From positions 171,689 through 235,688 of the forward strand of contig JACQZI010000010.1 of assembly GCA_016207825.1 (NCBI GenBank): a DNA stretch of 64,000 bases, in the 5' to 3' direction. The notes under the pieces are model-generated. The model ran no database searches. It was given only the letters and a program-made list of their open reading frames with translations, and was not told where the DNA came from. The position numbers and the translations under genes are program-made. Shown here piece by piece: positions 9,087 to 17,780 of the stretch. This stretch comes from Planctomycetota bacterium. Lineage in GTDB: Bacteria > Planctomycetota > MHYJ01 > JACQXL01 > JACQZI01. The number at the start of each line of letters is the position of its first letter. Positions within the stretch are counted from its first letter, which is position 1.

Positions 9087-11444
9087 TTACTCCTGCAAAT
9101 AAATAAGCAGGTTTCTGTGCGCCAGTAGTATGATATCATCCTTTTTATCGTTGTTGATATCGATGATTTTTATATCGCGCGGTTCGTTAACCGGCAGGTT
9201 GCGCCAGCGATAATCCTCGCTTTCCTCATCCAACAAATCTGTTTCCGGGTCTTCAAAAACCTGGAACGTCAACTCCTGGTTTAATTTATTTTTTTCATCT
9301 ATCGAAAGTATCTCCATATTATGCCGTTTGCCTTCTATCAAAACCACGTCTTTTTTCCCGTCGCCGTTGACATCGCCAATAGCGTACCTGGTATAAACCC
9401 CGCGTTTAATCCGCGTGGCATAATCAGCCAGAGGCTCAAACTGCGGGTCAGTCACATCGGAATAAAGTATACCGAACCGCTCCTGCCCAAACAACATTAT
9501 ATCCTTTTTCCCATCGTTATTCATATCTTCGGCAAAAATATTTTTGATCGTCAGGTAACTTATCTCGATATTTTCTAAGATTTCATAAACGCCCTGGACA
9601 TTCTTTTTAAGGATTGTCAATAACTTAAGCTGGCTATCGTAAAGGATGACTTCGGGTATTTTATCGCTATCCAAATCAAAAGTAAAAGCGGTTTGGACAA
9701 CCGATTCTGATGACTTACCGTTATACTGGTCTATAACCTGAGGGCTTCCGCCGTTCCAGTCAAGCGAGCGTACAAAATTATTCTGCGAAATAAGCATCTC
9801 GTTTATACCATCACGGTTAACATCCCCCCAAGTAAGCTCGACCGGATTAAGCTTATTTAACAAGCTTGTCAAGGCTGTATTGCCAGTCGTAATATCCTTG
9901 AAAGAGCCGTCTTTTTGTTGTGTGAATATGATCGGAGAACTCATCTGGAAAAACAAAATTAAATCAGGCTGTTTATCATTATCAACATCTATTGCTTTAA
10001 TTTCATCCACGACAGTCCCTTGCTTTGCGGTGAGTTCGATTTTCTGCGTCTGGGACCATTCTCCTTTTTCATTTAGGCCCATTACAAAAATAAATCCTTT
10101 TTCCGCTTTTTCGTTACGCGCGCCATAAACAAGGTCGAGCTTTTTATCCTGATTCATATCAGCAATGACAAATGCCGTCGGCGTTTCTTCCGGCAGGAAA
10201 AGCGGTTTCGGGAAAGATAATCTTCCCTCGGGCGTCATTTGCACAAAACTAATGCACTTCTCTTTAGAGCTGATAATTACCACCTCGTTTTTCCCGTCGT
10301 TATTAATATCGCCGATTGCGGCATTCTGCATACCCATGAGCGAAGGATAAACCTTTTTTTCAGCCAGATTGCCTGATTCATCCTGCAAATACAGGCTGAT
10401 TTCCGCCCGGGAGCTATCCACATAAACCACATCGAAAAGCTTATCAGCGTTAACATCGCCTATTGCCAGACCTTTAGAAGAACCGATACCGATCTTAAAG
10501 AAATAATCACGGCTACGGCTTAAATTGAATTTCTTCTTTTCGTCAGGTTTTAATTCATCTGGTTTAGAAAAGCGATAGATTTTAAAGGCATTAGTCTGTG
10601 CATGCATTGCAAGCATCTCGTTTCTCTTATCTCCGGTAATATCCTCGAAATCACCTATTCTGATACCCTCTATTTTCTGGGTTATTTCCGGTGCAAAACA
10701 AAAATTAGTTAGCTGTTTACGAAAAGACAGCAATTGTCCACTTGGCTCAAAGAATATCAAATCCTTTAAGCCGTCTCCATCGGCATCCGCCAGGTGAAAA
10801 TCCGCCACTTTCTTCATGGTGTTTTCATATTTCACCGCCTTACGGAAAGACCGGTCCTTTTCGTGGAGAATAATATTAATATCCTCATTATTTAAAACGA
10901 TAATCTCATCTTTCTTATCGTTATTGATATCCTCGACCTTAAGAAGGCTGCCCCGGTTATCCAACTCTATTTCCTTTGGAGAAGAAAACGCCCTTTTATC
11001 CTTCTCGTGAAAAAGGATATTAACCTTGCCATCGCTATCAAGGAAAACAATATCAACCAACCCGTCGCCGTTGACTTCTCCGGTAGTCATCCCTGAAGCA
11101 GCTTTTTCCATGACGAAAGATTCCTGCATAAACCTCGGATCTAACTTATCTGTCTGGTAGAATACGGACACCTTTTTTTCCGTGCCGTTAACTACCAGAA
11201 AATCAAACCGTCCATCTCCATCAAAATCCTGTATACGAAGGTTATTCATGTTTTCCCCGATTTTAATAGTCTCAGGGCCCAGGAATCCGTATTTTTCGGA
11301 AACACGCTTGATTTCATCCCGATTGAGCCTGGTTTCCCCTGTTGCTTCCTCCCCAACCGCCAGTAATCTGGATGCGGCCACAAAAACCATGCTCATTATA
11401 GACAGGATGCATATGGCAAAAAGAACGTTTCTTTTATTTATCAC
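9087..11444 (-). CDS. Exported FG-GAP/VCBS beta-propeller protein
   Basis: 785 residues. A signal peptide/anchor at about 6-30 is followed by at least ten repeats with calcium-loop motifs such as DFDGDGRFD, DVNADKLFD, DINNDKKDDI and DVNGDGKKDV. These are the integrin-alpha-type FG-GAP (VCBS) blades of beta-propellers. The protein is probably periplasmic or surface-exposed and binds ligand or calcium; no enzyme domain is seen. The start is a GTG directly behind a GGGGGAGAG run, so the exact start is a little uncertain. It is third in the HtrA-led run, 12 bases after the preceding gene. Confidence 0.8.
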   Translation of the reverse strand: MINKRNVLFAICILSIMSMVFVAASRLLAVGEEATGETRLNRDEIKRVSEKYGFLGPETIKIGENMNNLRIQDFDGDGRFDFLVVNGTEKKVSVFYQTDKLDPRFMQESFVMEKAASGMTTGEVNGDGLVDIVFLDSDGKVNILFHEKDKRAFSSPKEIELDNRGSLLKVEDINNDKKDEIIVLNNEDINIILHEKDRSFRKAVKYENTMKKVADFHLADADGDGLKDLIFFEPSGQLLSFRKQLTNFCFAPEITQKIEGIRIGDFEDITGDKRNEMLAMHAQTNAFKIYRFSKPDELKPDEKKKFNLSRSRDYFFKIGIGSSKGLAIGDVNADKLFDVVYVDSSRAEISLYLQDESGNLAEKKVYPSLMGMQNAAIGDINNDGKNEVVIISSKEKCISFVQMTPEGRLSFPKPLFLPEETPTAFVIADMNQDKKLDLVYGARNEKAEKGFIFVMGLNEKGEWSQTQKIELTAKQGTVVDEIKAIDVDNDKQPDLILFFQMSSPIIFTQQKDGSFKDITTGNTALTSLLNKLNPVELTWGDVNRDGINEMLISQNNFVRSLDWNGGSPQVIDQYNGKSSESVVQTAFTFDLDSDKIPEVILYDSQLKLLTILKKNVQGVYEILENIEISYLTIKNIFAEDMNNDGKKDIMLFGQERFGILYSDVTDPQFEPLADYATRIKRGVYTRYAIGDVNGDGKKDVVLIEGKRHNMEILSIDEKNKLNQELTFQVFEDPETDLLDEESEDYRWRNLPVNEPRDIKIIDINNDKKDDIILLAHRNLLIYLQE

Positions 11445-11456
11445 CTCTCCCCCCCA

Positions 11457-13415
11457 TTATTCTGAAATCAACCTGATATAATCCCTCGACATAAAACCAT
11501 CTTTAACGGGATAAAACTGCCCGAAAGATTTCAATCCGGCAAGGTGTTTTTTAATCGTTTCAATTTTAGGCATAAGCTTCAGTAATTCTTCTTCCGGACC
11601 GGGATCCTTCGGTTTCTGGAATCTTTTATTCATCTCGGAAACCTTATTGAAAAGATTCTCCATCAATTCAACATATTTCACCCAATCCATATACGACACA
11701 AAAGTTTTATTAGCATCAATTTTGTTCTTGATCAGTATTTTGGCGAAATCCGCATCAGCCAGCAAAGAGCCTTTGTTTTTACCGGCAAGCGCATCCGCAA
11801 CCGTGCGAAGATAATCAGCTGGAAAAGCAAACACAAAGGTATCATTGGTAAAGAAATATCCGGCCAATTCCTTCCCTGCCGGCGCTTCGCCTTCGTCTTC
11901 TTCCATCCCCATACCACCGCCGCCAAAATTAGATTCGACTATGTGCAAAGTAACCCCATTATAGTCTTTCTCTTTCAAGCTGACAAATCCGCCTTCGGCA
12001 AATATCTTTTTTACAACCTGGTCATGAGCTTTTTTAAACTTATCTGCCTGTTTGATATTCCCGATAATTGCAATCTTCATCGGGAAAAAGCTCGTTAAAT
12101 CCATTGGATCGGCTTTGCCCGCATTCGGTAAATCCTCCAATATCGCAAATTCGCTCCCGAAAGCTCCGATGATATCATCCTTAATCTTAAGCCCAATCTC
12201 TTCTTCGCCCGACTGCATTTCTTTCATCATCATATCAAATTCCTCTTTGGGCACCACTTTGGAAAGCACATCCATCACTTCATCATAGATTTCCGTAGGG
12301 GAAACAGCCATGCCTAAATAAAGAAGCGTTTCCTTGGGAACAGCCTTCATGGTATTGAATTCTGCGGTAGCTGAAGAAGAAAGTATTTTCCATATTCCAC
12401 GCTTGGCGCCTGGAATATCGAGATAAGTAAAACCAACCATCCCATCTCCTTCAAAGCGGCTTGAACCGGCTAAGCTCTTCAAATCACCCAGTCCGGTAAG
12501 TTCAATCACCTTTTCCACAGTCTTGTTTAACTCATCTATCGCTTCCGGTGAAGTTGAACCGTATTTCATGTTTTCTTTAACAATCCATTGCTTAAGCATT
12601 ACAACCAACGGCGAGACATTGACAAAAAACGTCTGGAGCCTTTCTTCGCCTATTTCAGCAACTATTTTCTTATAGGAAGCAACCGTATTCAAAGACTTAT
12701 TTGCCCCTTCGCCTTTATAATTGTCAATCACCTTCTTAAATCCCTTTTCCCCGTAAGCCAGGAAAAAGATGTCATCCATATAACCGTATGAAACGTTGAG
12801 AGATACTTTCTTTTCATAGAACGTAAAATATGAAACTTTTTTGTATTCATCTGCTTTTTTATAAATCTCTTTTTCGGTCAGCTGGGTGCAAATTTTATCT
12901 ATCAGGTTGTCTAGCGCCTCCTTATTGGAACCCGCACGGGCAAGAAAAACCACGTGGGGGACAGGAGTAATATCTTCAACCTCAACTTCTTTCTTCACAT
13001 AATCATCCGCTTCCTCATCCCATTCATACTTGGTCACTTTTTTTGTGCCGGTTTTTAATTCAATAGTGTCCAGGATAAAGGCAACCTGACCGCTGAAAAC
13101 CGTTCCGAGCGCAGAAGTGATTTCTTTCAGCGAAATCTGGGTTTTTGCAGTAACCTCTTTTTCGAATTCTTTTTGTATCAACTCCATCGCCTTATCCGTA
13201 AACTTTTTGACCTCTGGATCATTCCACAAGTTATTTATAAAAGATTTTTCTATAACATCACTTACGCGTGCCATATCATCAATTGAATAATACACATAGA
13301 CATTTTCCGGAACAAAGCTGTCAAAATTAGGCTTCATTTCCGGCGCCTGTGCTCCTAAGAAAAGGCACAGCACTATTGCCATGCACAGGGCCGTTAAAAC
13401 GGTCAGTTTTTTCAT
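11457..13415 (-). CDS. Large exported protein, DUF3352-like, unknown function
   Basis: 652 residues starting at MKKLTVLTAL. This ATG is chosen over one six bases upstream because AGAAGGAG sits seven bases before it. A signal peptide spans about 1-23. The body alternates strands and helices with segments such as VPENVYVYYSIDD near the N-terminus and repeated LKEITSALG/DIIGAFGSEFAI-like blocks, suggesting two similar halves, as in DUF3352-type proteins common in Planctomycetes. That assignment is by resemblance only. A Gly-Met-rich acidic loop (GGGGMGMEEDEGEA) lies near residue 505. It sits between the HtrA protease and the FG-GAP gene and is probably co-transcribed. Confidence 0.55.
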   Translation of the reverse strand: MKKLTVLTALCMAIVLCLFLGAQAPEMKPNFDSFVPENVYVYYSIDDMARVSDVIEKSFINNLWNDPEVKKFTDKAMELIQKEFEKEVTAKTQISLKEITSALGTVFSGQVAFILDTIELKTGTKKVTKYEWDEEADDYVKKEVEVEDITPVPHVVFLARAGSNKEALDNLIDKICTQLTEKEIYKKADEYKKVSYFTFYEKKVSLNVSYGYMDDIFFLAYGEKGFKKVIDNYKGEGANKSLNTVASYKKIVAEIGEERLQTFFVNVSPLVVMLKQWIVKENMKYGSTSPEAIDELNKTVEKVIELTGLGDLKSLAGSSRFEGDGMVGFTYLDIPGAKRGIWKILSSSATAEFNTMKAVPKETLLYLGMAVSPTEIYDEVMDVLSKVVPKEEFDMMMKEMQSGEEEIGLKIKDDIIGAFGSEFAILEDLPNAGKADPMDLTSFFPMKIAIIGNIKQADKFKKAHDQVVKKIFAEGGFVSLKEKDYNGVTLHIVESNFGGGGMGMEEDEGEAPAGKELAGYFFTNDTFVFAFPADYLRTVADALAGKNKGSLLADADFAKILIKNKIDANKTFVSYMDWVKYVELMENLFNKVSEMNKRFQKPKDPGPEEELLKLMPKIETIKKHLAGLKSFGQFYPVKDGFMSRDYIRLISE

Positions 13416-13468
13416 ATGCATTCTCCTTCTCCCCAAAATCTGGGGCAGGTCGCCTAAAAGGCAACTTT

Positions 13469-14470
13469 TTATTTCTTCTTATCTTTCTTCTTATCTGCAT
13501 CATTAGTTGACGCAGACTTCTTACGTGGAGCCGGGCAATAACGGTAACCGTAATTCGGGTTATCCTTATCGTAAGCATAAGCCTCTATGCTCTTGATAAA
13601 CTCAAGAATATAATTACTGGGCAAACCAAAACCAAGCCCTTCATAATAAGAAACACCATAGGTAACCAGCCCGATTACCTCTCCATGGGCATTAAGAAGA
13701 GGACTCCCGCTGTTGCCCGGATTAATCGGCGCGGTTGTCTGCATATAAGGCAACCCGCGGATATCCCTGCCGCGGGTGCTGACAATCCCTTCAGAAATAG
13801 TCCGCTCCAAACCCAAAGGATTCCCGAAAGCAAAGGTCGGATCACCCTTTTTGACCTGGTTAAAATCACCTATCATCACCGGCATCAAGGTCAAATCCTT
13901 TAAATCAGCCTCTTTAATCTGGAGAAGCGCGATATCAAAATAACGGTTGAAACCGAGAATAGTCACTTCATCAATTTTCTTCTTATCTACGGTGTTGCCT
14001 TTCTGCTGGTAGATAGTAATGCCGATTTTAGTCTCGCCTGCAATAACGTGGTGGTTGGTAATAATATGCCCCTTTGGGGTGATGACAAAACCGGAACCAC
14101 GCAGGCTTCCGCCCACGTTAACCGCTACGATTGAATCATTGTGTTTATTGGCAACCTCCGTGGCACTGTAAACTCTTTTCACTATCCGCCTGGGCTGGGT
14201 AATATAACTAACCAGGTCTTTGAATTCAGCCGGTTCGCTCTTGGCATCGTCGGACGGCGGTGTTTCGGTAGATGTTTTTTCTACTTTGGCAACTTCGTCA
14301 GAAGGAATATCAATAATGGTAAACCCGACATCAAGGAAAAGCGATTTATCGTTCTGTTTAACCACCTTCCCTGTCATCTTCTCCCCATTTTTAAGGGTAA
14401 CTTCTTCCGCGTAAATCGGCAGGATTACTAAAGAAACGAGAATCAATATAGTCAGATATTTCTTATACAT
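13469..14470 (-). CDS. HtrA/DegP-type exported serine protease without PDZ domain
   Basis: 333 residues. A signal peptide spans 1-21 and a small SH3/Sm-like strand region about 24-66 (VTLKNGEKMTGKVV). The trypsin-like S1C domain (about 105-295) has its catalytic His in TNHHV (H141), Asp in FDIALL (D179) and Ser in GNSGSP (S254). The PDZ domains usual in DegP are missing; the chain ends in a Lys/Asp-rich tail. It probably degrades misfolded periplasmic proteins. It is the first gene of the five-gene run down to the helicase, with GGAGG eight bases before the ATG and a promoter at 14508-14536. Confidence 0.85.
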   Translation of the reverse strand: MYKKYLTILILVSLVILPIYAEEVTLKNGEKMTGKVVKQNDKSLFLDVGFTIIDIPSDEVAKVEKTSTETPPSDDAKSEPAEFKDLVSYITQPRRIVKRVYSATEVANKHNDSIVAVNVGGSLRGSGFVITPKGHIITNHHVIAGETKIGITIYQQKGNTVDKKKIDEVTILGFNRYFDIALLQIKEADLKDLTLMPVMIGDFNQVKKGDPTFAFGNPLGLERTISEGIVSTRGRDIRGLPYMQTTAPINPGNSGSPLLNAHGEVIGLVTYGVSYYEGLGFGLPSNYILEFIKSIEAYAYDKDNPNYGYRYCPAPRKKSASTNDADKKKDKKK

Positions 14471-14507
14471 TAATTATATCCTCCATTTCGGTATTTAGTT
14501 AAGGGTA

Positions 14508-14536
14508 AGTATAAATAGTATTATTTGCTTTGGCAA
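14508..14536 (-). promoter_or_regulatory. Promoter of the HtrA-led operon
   Basis: Minus strand: TTGCCA, 17-bp spacer, TATACT, with a leader of about 30 bases carrying GGAGG. It probably drives the genes down to 6201, since gaps in that run are 0 to about 53 bases. Confidence 0.6.
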
Positions 14537-14870
14537 GAAAATCATTAAATAAATAACTCTAATATGATTTTATTAAGTAGAGAAAGATAATCTTACATTA
14601 AATGAGCTTAAAGAAAAGGTTTATACAAAGCCTGGGACTTCTTTATCTTGAGTTTTGTTTATCCGGATATACAGCCTTTCAGGAATACAATTTATAAGTT
14701 ACGCAGAGCCTGCAAAAGGATTCCAAAAATATTTTGCCCATTTCATATACTATCCCCGGAATGACTCCAATATTCCGTTTATTTGATGGAGCACGATGCA
14801 TATCGGAGGGATGCTTAGGAGCTTTACGTAATTTGATAGAGGTAACGGATAGACAGGCTACCAAGAACGT
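14537..14870. other. Gene-free spacer between HtrA promoter and DGC gene
   Basis: About 330 bases, AT-rich near the HtrA end. A 61-codon minus-strand frame (14679-14864) has no family resemblance or ribosome site and I regard it as chance. No repeat or clear terminator was found for the DGC gene. Confidence 0.4.
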
Positions 14871-15857
14871 TTAATTGCAGCAGGGGAACCCATTATTACA
14901 AGCAAAGATTTGGCGTGCTTTCGCTAGCGACATCACCGTTGATTGAAACCTGATTTCGTCCGGCAACTTCCCCATATACATGAGCTTATCAGCCCTGCAG
15001 ACCAAACTGACCACAGTATCATTTATCTTACCAAAAGTCGCTCCGATTGAGACCGTTAGACTTATCGTTTCCGAATCGACAAAGAAATCAGAACGTTCGA
15101 TCACAAAACGCAACCTGTCTGCGATATGAAACAGTCTATCCTTGGCAAAATTATTCACTATGGCGATGAACTCCTCGCCTCCCCATCTTCCTAAAAAATC
15201 ATACGGGCGCAAATTACTCGAAATCTTATTGGCCACTGTTTTGAGCACTTCATCCCCTACATGGTGTCCGTATTTATCATTAATCGTTTTGAAACGGTCG
15301 ATATCAATAAAAAGAATACCAAATGGCCAGTCATAAGTTCTCAAATCATCCAGCCGGCTACTCAACTGCATTTCGGTAAAACGACGGTTACCTATCCCGG
15401 TAAGCCCATCGGTAAAAGCCATTCTTTTTAACTCTCTGTCATTTTTTAATCCGGCCATGCGCGAAGTGCTGACCCTGATAAGCGCAACAAGATTTTTCAC
15501 CTCCCGATTAAAATCCTTAACGGGAGCAACGCTTAAAGTAATCGGGAACTTATAACCGTTTTTGCTTTGCAACATATATTCCCGTTTATGGATTAAACCA
15601 GTCTTAACCGCTTCGTTTAACAAGCATCTACCTTTATGGCATGGATTATCATCATTATCATCAAAAATCTTAAAAAACTCCGTGTTGCAGAATTTACCGA
15701 CCGTATCAGAACTTTTGACTCCGGTCAAACGCTCTAATCCCTTGCTCCAATAAGTTATTTTACGGTTTATATCAGTGCAATAAACTCCATAGGCAAGATG
15801 GTTTAAAATATCTATACTGTTAGAACCTATAAAGAGACTGTCTGTATCTGAATTCAT
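14871..15857 (-). CDS. PAS-GGDEF diguanylate cyclase
   Basis: 328 residues, cytoplasmic, without membrane segments. A PAS domain spans about 12-130 and carries an unusual cysteine set (C27, C57, C73, C78 in NPCHKGRC) that could bind a metal cluster or sense redox. The GGDEF domain (about 140-310) has the catalytic motif GGEEF at 226-230. It also has a perfect product-inhibition site RxxD (RPYD, 217-220), five residues before the motif as required. It should therefore make c-di-GMP from two GTP under feedback control. C-terminal cysteines (ACNNGFPCCN) are also odd. It is monocistronic, with its own promoter at 15935-15962. Confidence 0.9.
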   Translation of the reverse strand: MNSDTDSLFIGSNSIDILNHLAYGVYCTDINRKITYWSKGLERLTGVKSSDTVGKFCNTEFFKIFDDNDDNPCHKGRCLLNEAVKTGLIHKREYMLQSKNGYKFPITLSVAPVKDFNREVKNLVALIRVSTSRMAGLKNDRELKRMAFTDGLTGIGNRRFTEMQLSSRLDDLRTYDWPFGILFIDIDRFKTINDKYGHHVGDEVLKTVANKISSNLRPYDFLGRWGGEEFIAIVNNFAKDRLFHIADRLRFVIERSDFFVDSETISLTVSIGATFGKINDTVVSLVCRADKLMYMGKLPDEIRFQSTVMSLAKARQIFACNNGFPCCN

Positions 15858-15934
15858 TTAGTTATGTACCAACTCTTTTTTGCCGTTTTGGTGTGTTTTC
15901 AAATCATGCAATATCTAACGGTATTTAATTTCAC

Positions 15935-15962
15935 ATTATAAGAAAAGAATTCATATTGTCAA
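15935..15962 (-). promoter_or_regulatory. Promoter of the diguanylate cyclase
   Basis: Minus strand: TTGACA, 16-bp spacer, TATAAT, both perfect consensus hexamers. The leader is long, about 75 bases to the ATG, so this unit is not leaderless. Confidence 0.7.
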
Positions 15963-16051
15963 GCATTAATTTTAAAATATTATGTTTTTTTATAACTCCT
16001 TAATTTTCCTTATGCATTCCAATTTAAGTGCCAGGGGAAAAGAGTTTAGCT

Positions 16052-16483
16052 TTAATTTGAAGTATGGCATATCAAAGGATAAAGTTTGCAGGCGACGCAG
16101 AATCCGAAAAACGACTCTAACGCCGCGAAGAACATCACCGCGCCTGCCGTTATAAACGAAGCCGTTTGCATATCCGCCAGCAAAAAAACCGCCATGATAA
16201 CGCAAAAGAAGGTGCCTATCTTTGCCGCGAACACCTTGCGCGCCATATCCTCCATCCGCGGCTTTACTCTTAAAAGCTTCAGGATAAAAGAACTGGTGAT
16301 GCTTAACGGGCTGTATTTCGGATTGATAAAACCGCGGATAAGGAAATCCGCCGCGGCGGCATAAACGATTATCTCCTCTTTTGTAAAGATAAACGCCGCC
16401 AGCGCGGCCAAAACCATAAAGGCGTTAAGCCGGGCGACCCTTTCATTCCCCAGCTTCCCGGATATCGGGCAGGCAACATTCAT
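16052..16483 (-). CDS. DUF4395 membrane protein
   Basis: 143 residues with about four hydrophobic segments. The start MNVACPISG and the C-terminal FGFCVACKLYPL with its CxxC pair match DUF4395, an integral-membrane family of unknown function often found with thiol/sulfur redox genes. GGAGGTGA lies before the ATG. It follows the PD-(D/E)XK gene by 40 bases and is probably co-transcribed with it; the exported redox protein is divergent from that gene. A membrane thiol role is inferred only. Confidence 0.75.
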   Translation of the reverse strand: MNVACPISGKLGNERVARLNAFMVLAALAAFIFTKEEIIVYAAAADFLIRGFINPKYSPLSITSSFILKLLRVKPRMEDMARKVFAAKIGTFFCVIMAVFLLADMQTASFITAGAVMFFAALESFFGFCVACKLYPLICHTSN

Positions 16484-16523
16484 TTTTCTTCACCTCCAAA
16501 CAACGGGATTAAACCGGAAATCT

Positions 16524-17591
16524 TCAAATAATATTAAACGCCCTCACTCCGTAAATGCTTTTGTTCTTCATATACCACGCCAAATCAACCAGCTCCAGGT
16601 TATCCTTTATCACTTTCTTAAATATATCCTCCCAGTGCATATGGACAAACTGCTTTTTGTATTTAGGCATGAGAAATGAACGTATATTCTTTGTCACCGG
16701 CAGGCTTTCCGGCTTACCCCGCTTAAGGTTCAGGACATGCGCACTCCTCAGATTCACCACGAACCAATCACGCGCGCCGGAAACCTTTGCCATGGATGCG
16801 GCAAACGCAATATCACGGAAGAGCTCCTCGTAAAAAGGCGTCGGCGGATTAGCAACATCAAAGATAGGGTCGTTCCTGAGATATTCATTATCCAAGTAAT
16901 ATTTCTTAATGAGCTCCGGCACCTTTGACGGCTTTTCGCCCGGCAGGCGCTTTGAGCCGCCGGCGATTTTATTTCCGCTCCCGAATTTGGCTTCTATCAC
17001 GATGACCAGTTTCCTGGGGATAACGAGCATGACATCCGGCTCGGTCGGCGACTCCCTGATATCGCTTTCTAAAGCCTTCCGGACTTTTAACAAAGGCTGG
17101 CAATGCCTGAACGTCCCGCGCACCAAATCCACCTTTCCGTCCCAGAGATATAAATCCGCCGGGCGGGTATAAACCTTGCCGGTAATCAGGGCGACCAGCT
17201 CGGCCAAGGCGTATTTATTTCCGGCAATCAAGCTGAAAACATTCCAGGTGAGCGCATCGCCGCTTGATTCATAAGCCGGACTGATTGGGTCCGCTTTTAT
17301 CTTGCCCTTCAATATCCTATTGATGTAAAAATCATTATTGAACCGCAGGCTCCGTTTAAGCGCCAGTTCTTTTTCCGTCTGGCTTATTCCGTTAAAATAT
17401 GTAAAGGTGTTTTTATGGACGCGGATTCCGTGGACCGGGCAAAAAGGAAGGAACTGCATCCTGCCCTTGACGCGCCGGAAAGGCGCTTTGGACAAAAGCG
17501 CGTCGCAATTCTTTACCGGGCAAAGCCCGCTCTTCAGGCGGCTTGCCTGCAAATCGTGCCGGCCGAACGAAACCGTGCATCTTGATATCAT
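16524..17591 (-). CDS. PD-(D/E)XK nuclease-like protein with N-terminal Cys cluster
   Basis: 355 residues. Residues 20-60 contain paired cysteines (CPVKNC, FCPVHG) suggesting a small zinc ribbon. At about 190-215 the sequence EPDVMLVIPRKLVIVIEAKF has the layout of a PD-(D/E)XK core: acid in a hairpin, then hydrophobic strand, then E-A-K. No methylase or helicase accompanies it. It may be an orphan restriction-like or repair nuclease; the target is unknown. It has its own TTGACA-16-TAAAAT promoter and an AAAGGAG site before the ATG, and is divergent from the candidate selenoprotein gene. Confidence 0.55.
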   Translation of the reverse strand: MISRCTVSFGRHDLQASRLKSGLCPVKNCDALLSKAPFRRVKGRMQFLPFCPVHGIRVHKNTFTYFNGISQTEKELALKRSLRFNNDFYINRILKGKIKADPISPAYESSGDALTWNVFSLIAGNKYALAELVALITGKVYTRPADLYLWDGKVDLVRGTFRHCQPLLKVRKALESDIRESPTEPDVMLVIPRKLVIVIEAKFGSGNKIAGGSKRLPGEKPSKVPELIKKYYLDNEYLRNDPIFDVANPPTPFYEELFRDIAFAASMAKVSGARDWFVVNLRSAHVLNLKRGKPESLPVTKNIRSFLMPKYKKQFVHMHWEDIFKKVIKDNLELVDLAWYMKNKSIYGVRAFNII

Positions 17592-17619
17592 ATTTATCTC
17601 CTTTTATCAGTATCACGGT

Positions 17620-17647
17620 ATTTTACTTTTGCTTTAAGCCCTGTCAA
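17620..17647 (-). promoter_or_regulatory. Promoter of the PD-(D/E)XK gene
   Basis: Minus strand: TTGACA, 16-bp spacer, TAAAAT, then a leader with AAAGGAG before the ATG at 17591. Confidence 0.55.
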
Positions 17648-17719
17648 TCTAATATGAACCGGCAGTTGCTGAAAGAAACGCCTGCCGATTTTAAACCCGC
17701 CCCGCCCATCATATTTTTC

Positions 17720-17748
17720 TTGCGCTTAATATGGGTATTTACTAAAAT
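17720..17748 (+). promoter_or_regulatory. Promoter of the candidate selenoprotein gene
   Basis: TTGCGC, 17-bp spacer, TAAAAT, followed by a 32-base leader containing AAGGAG before the ATG at 17781. Confidence 0.5.
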
Positions 17749-17780
17749 ACTTGCTCTCAGCAAAAACAAGGAGACCTTAT

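Noticed and set aside
14679..14864. 61-codon minus-strand ORF after the DGC gene
   Set aside because: No ribosome site, no family, composition of spacer.
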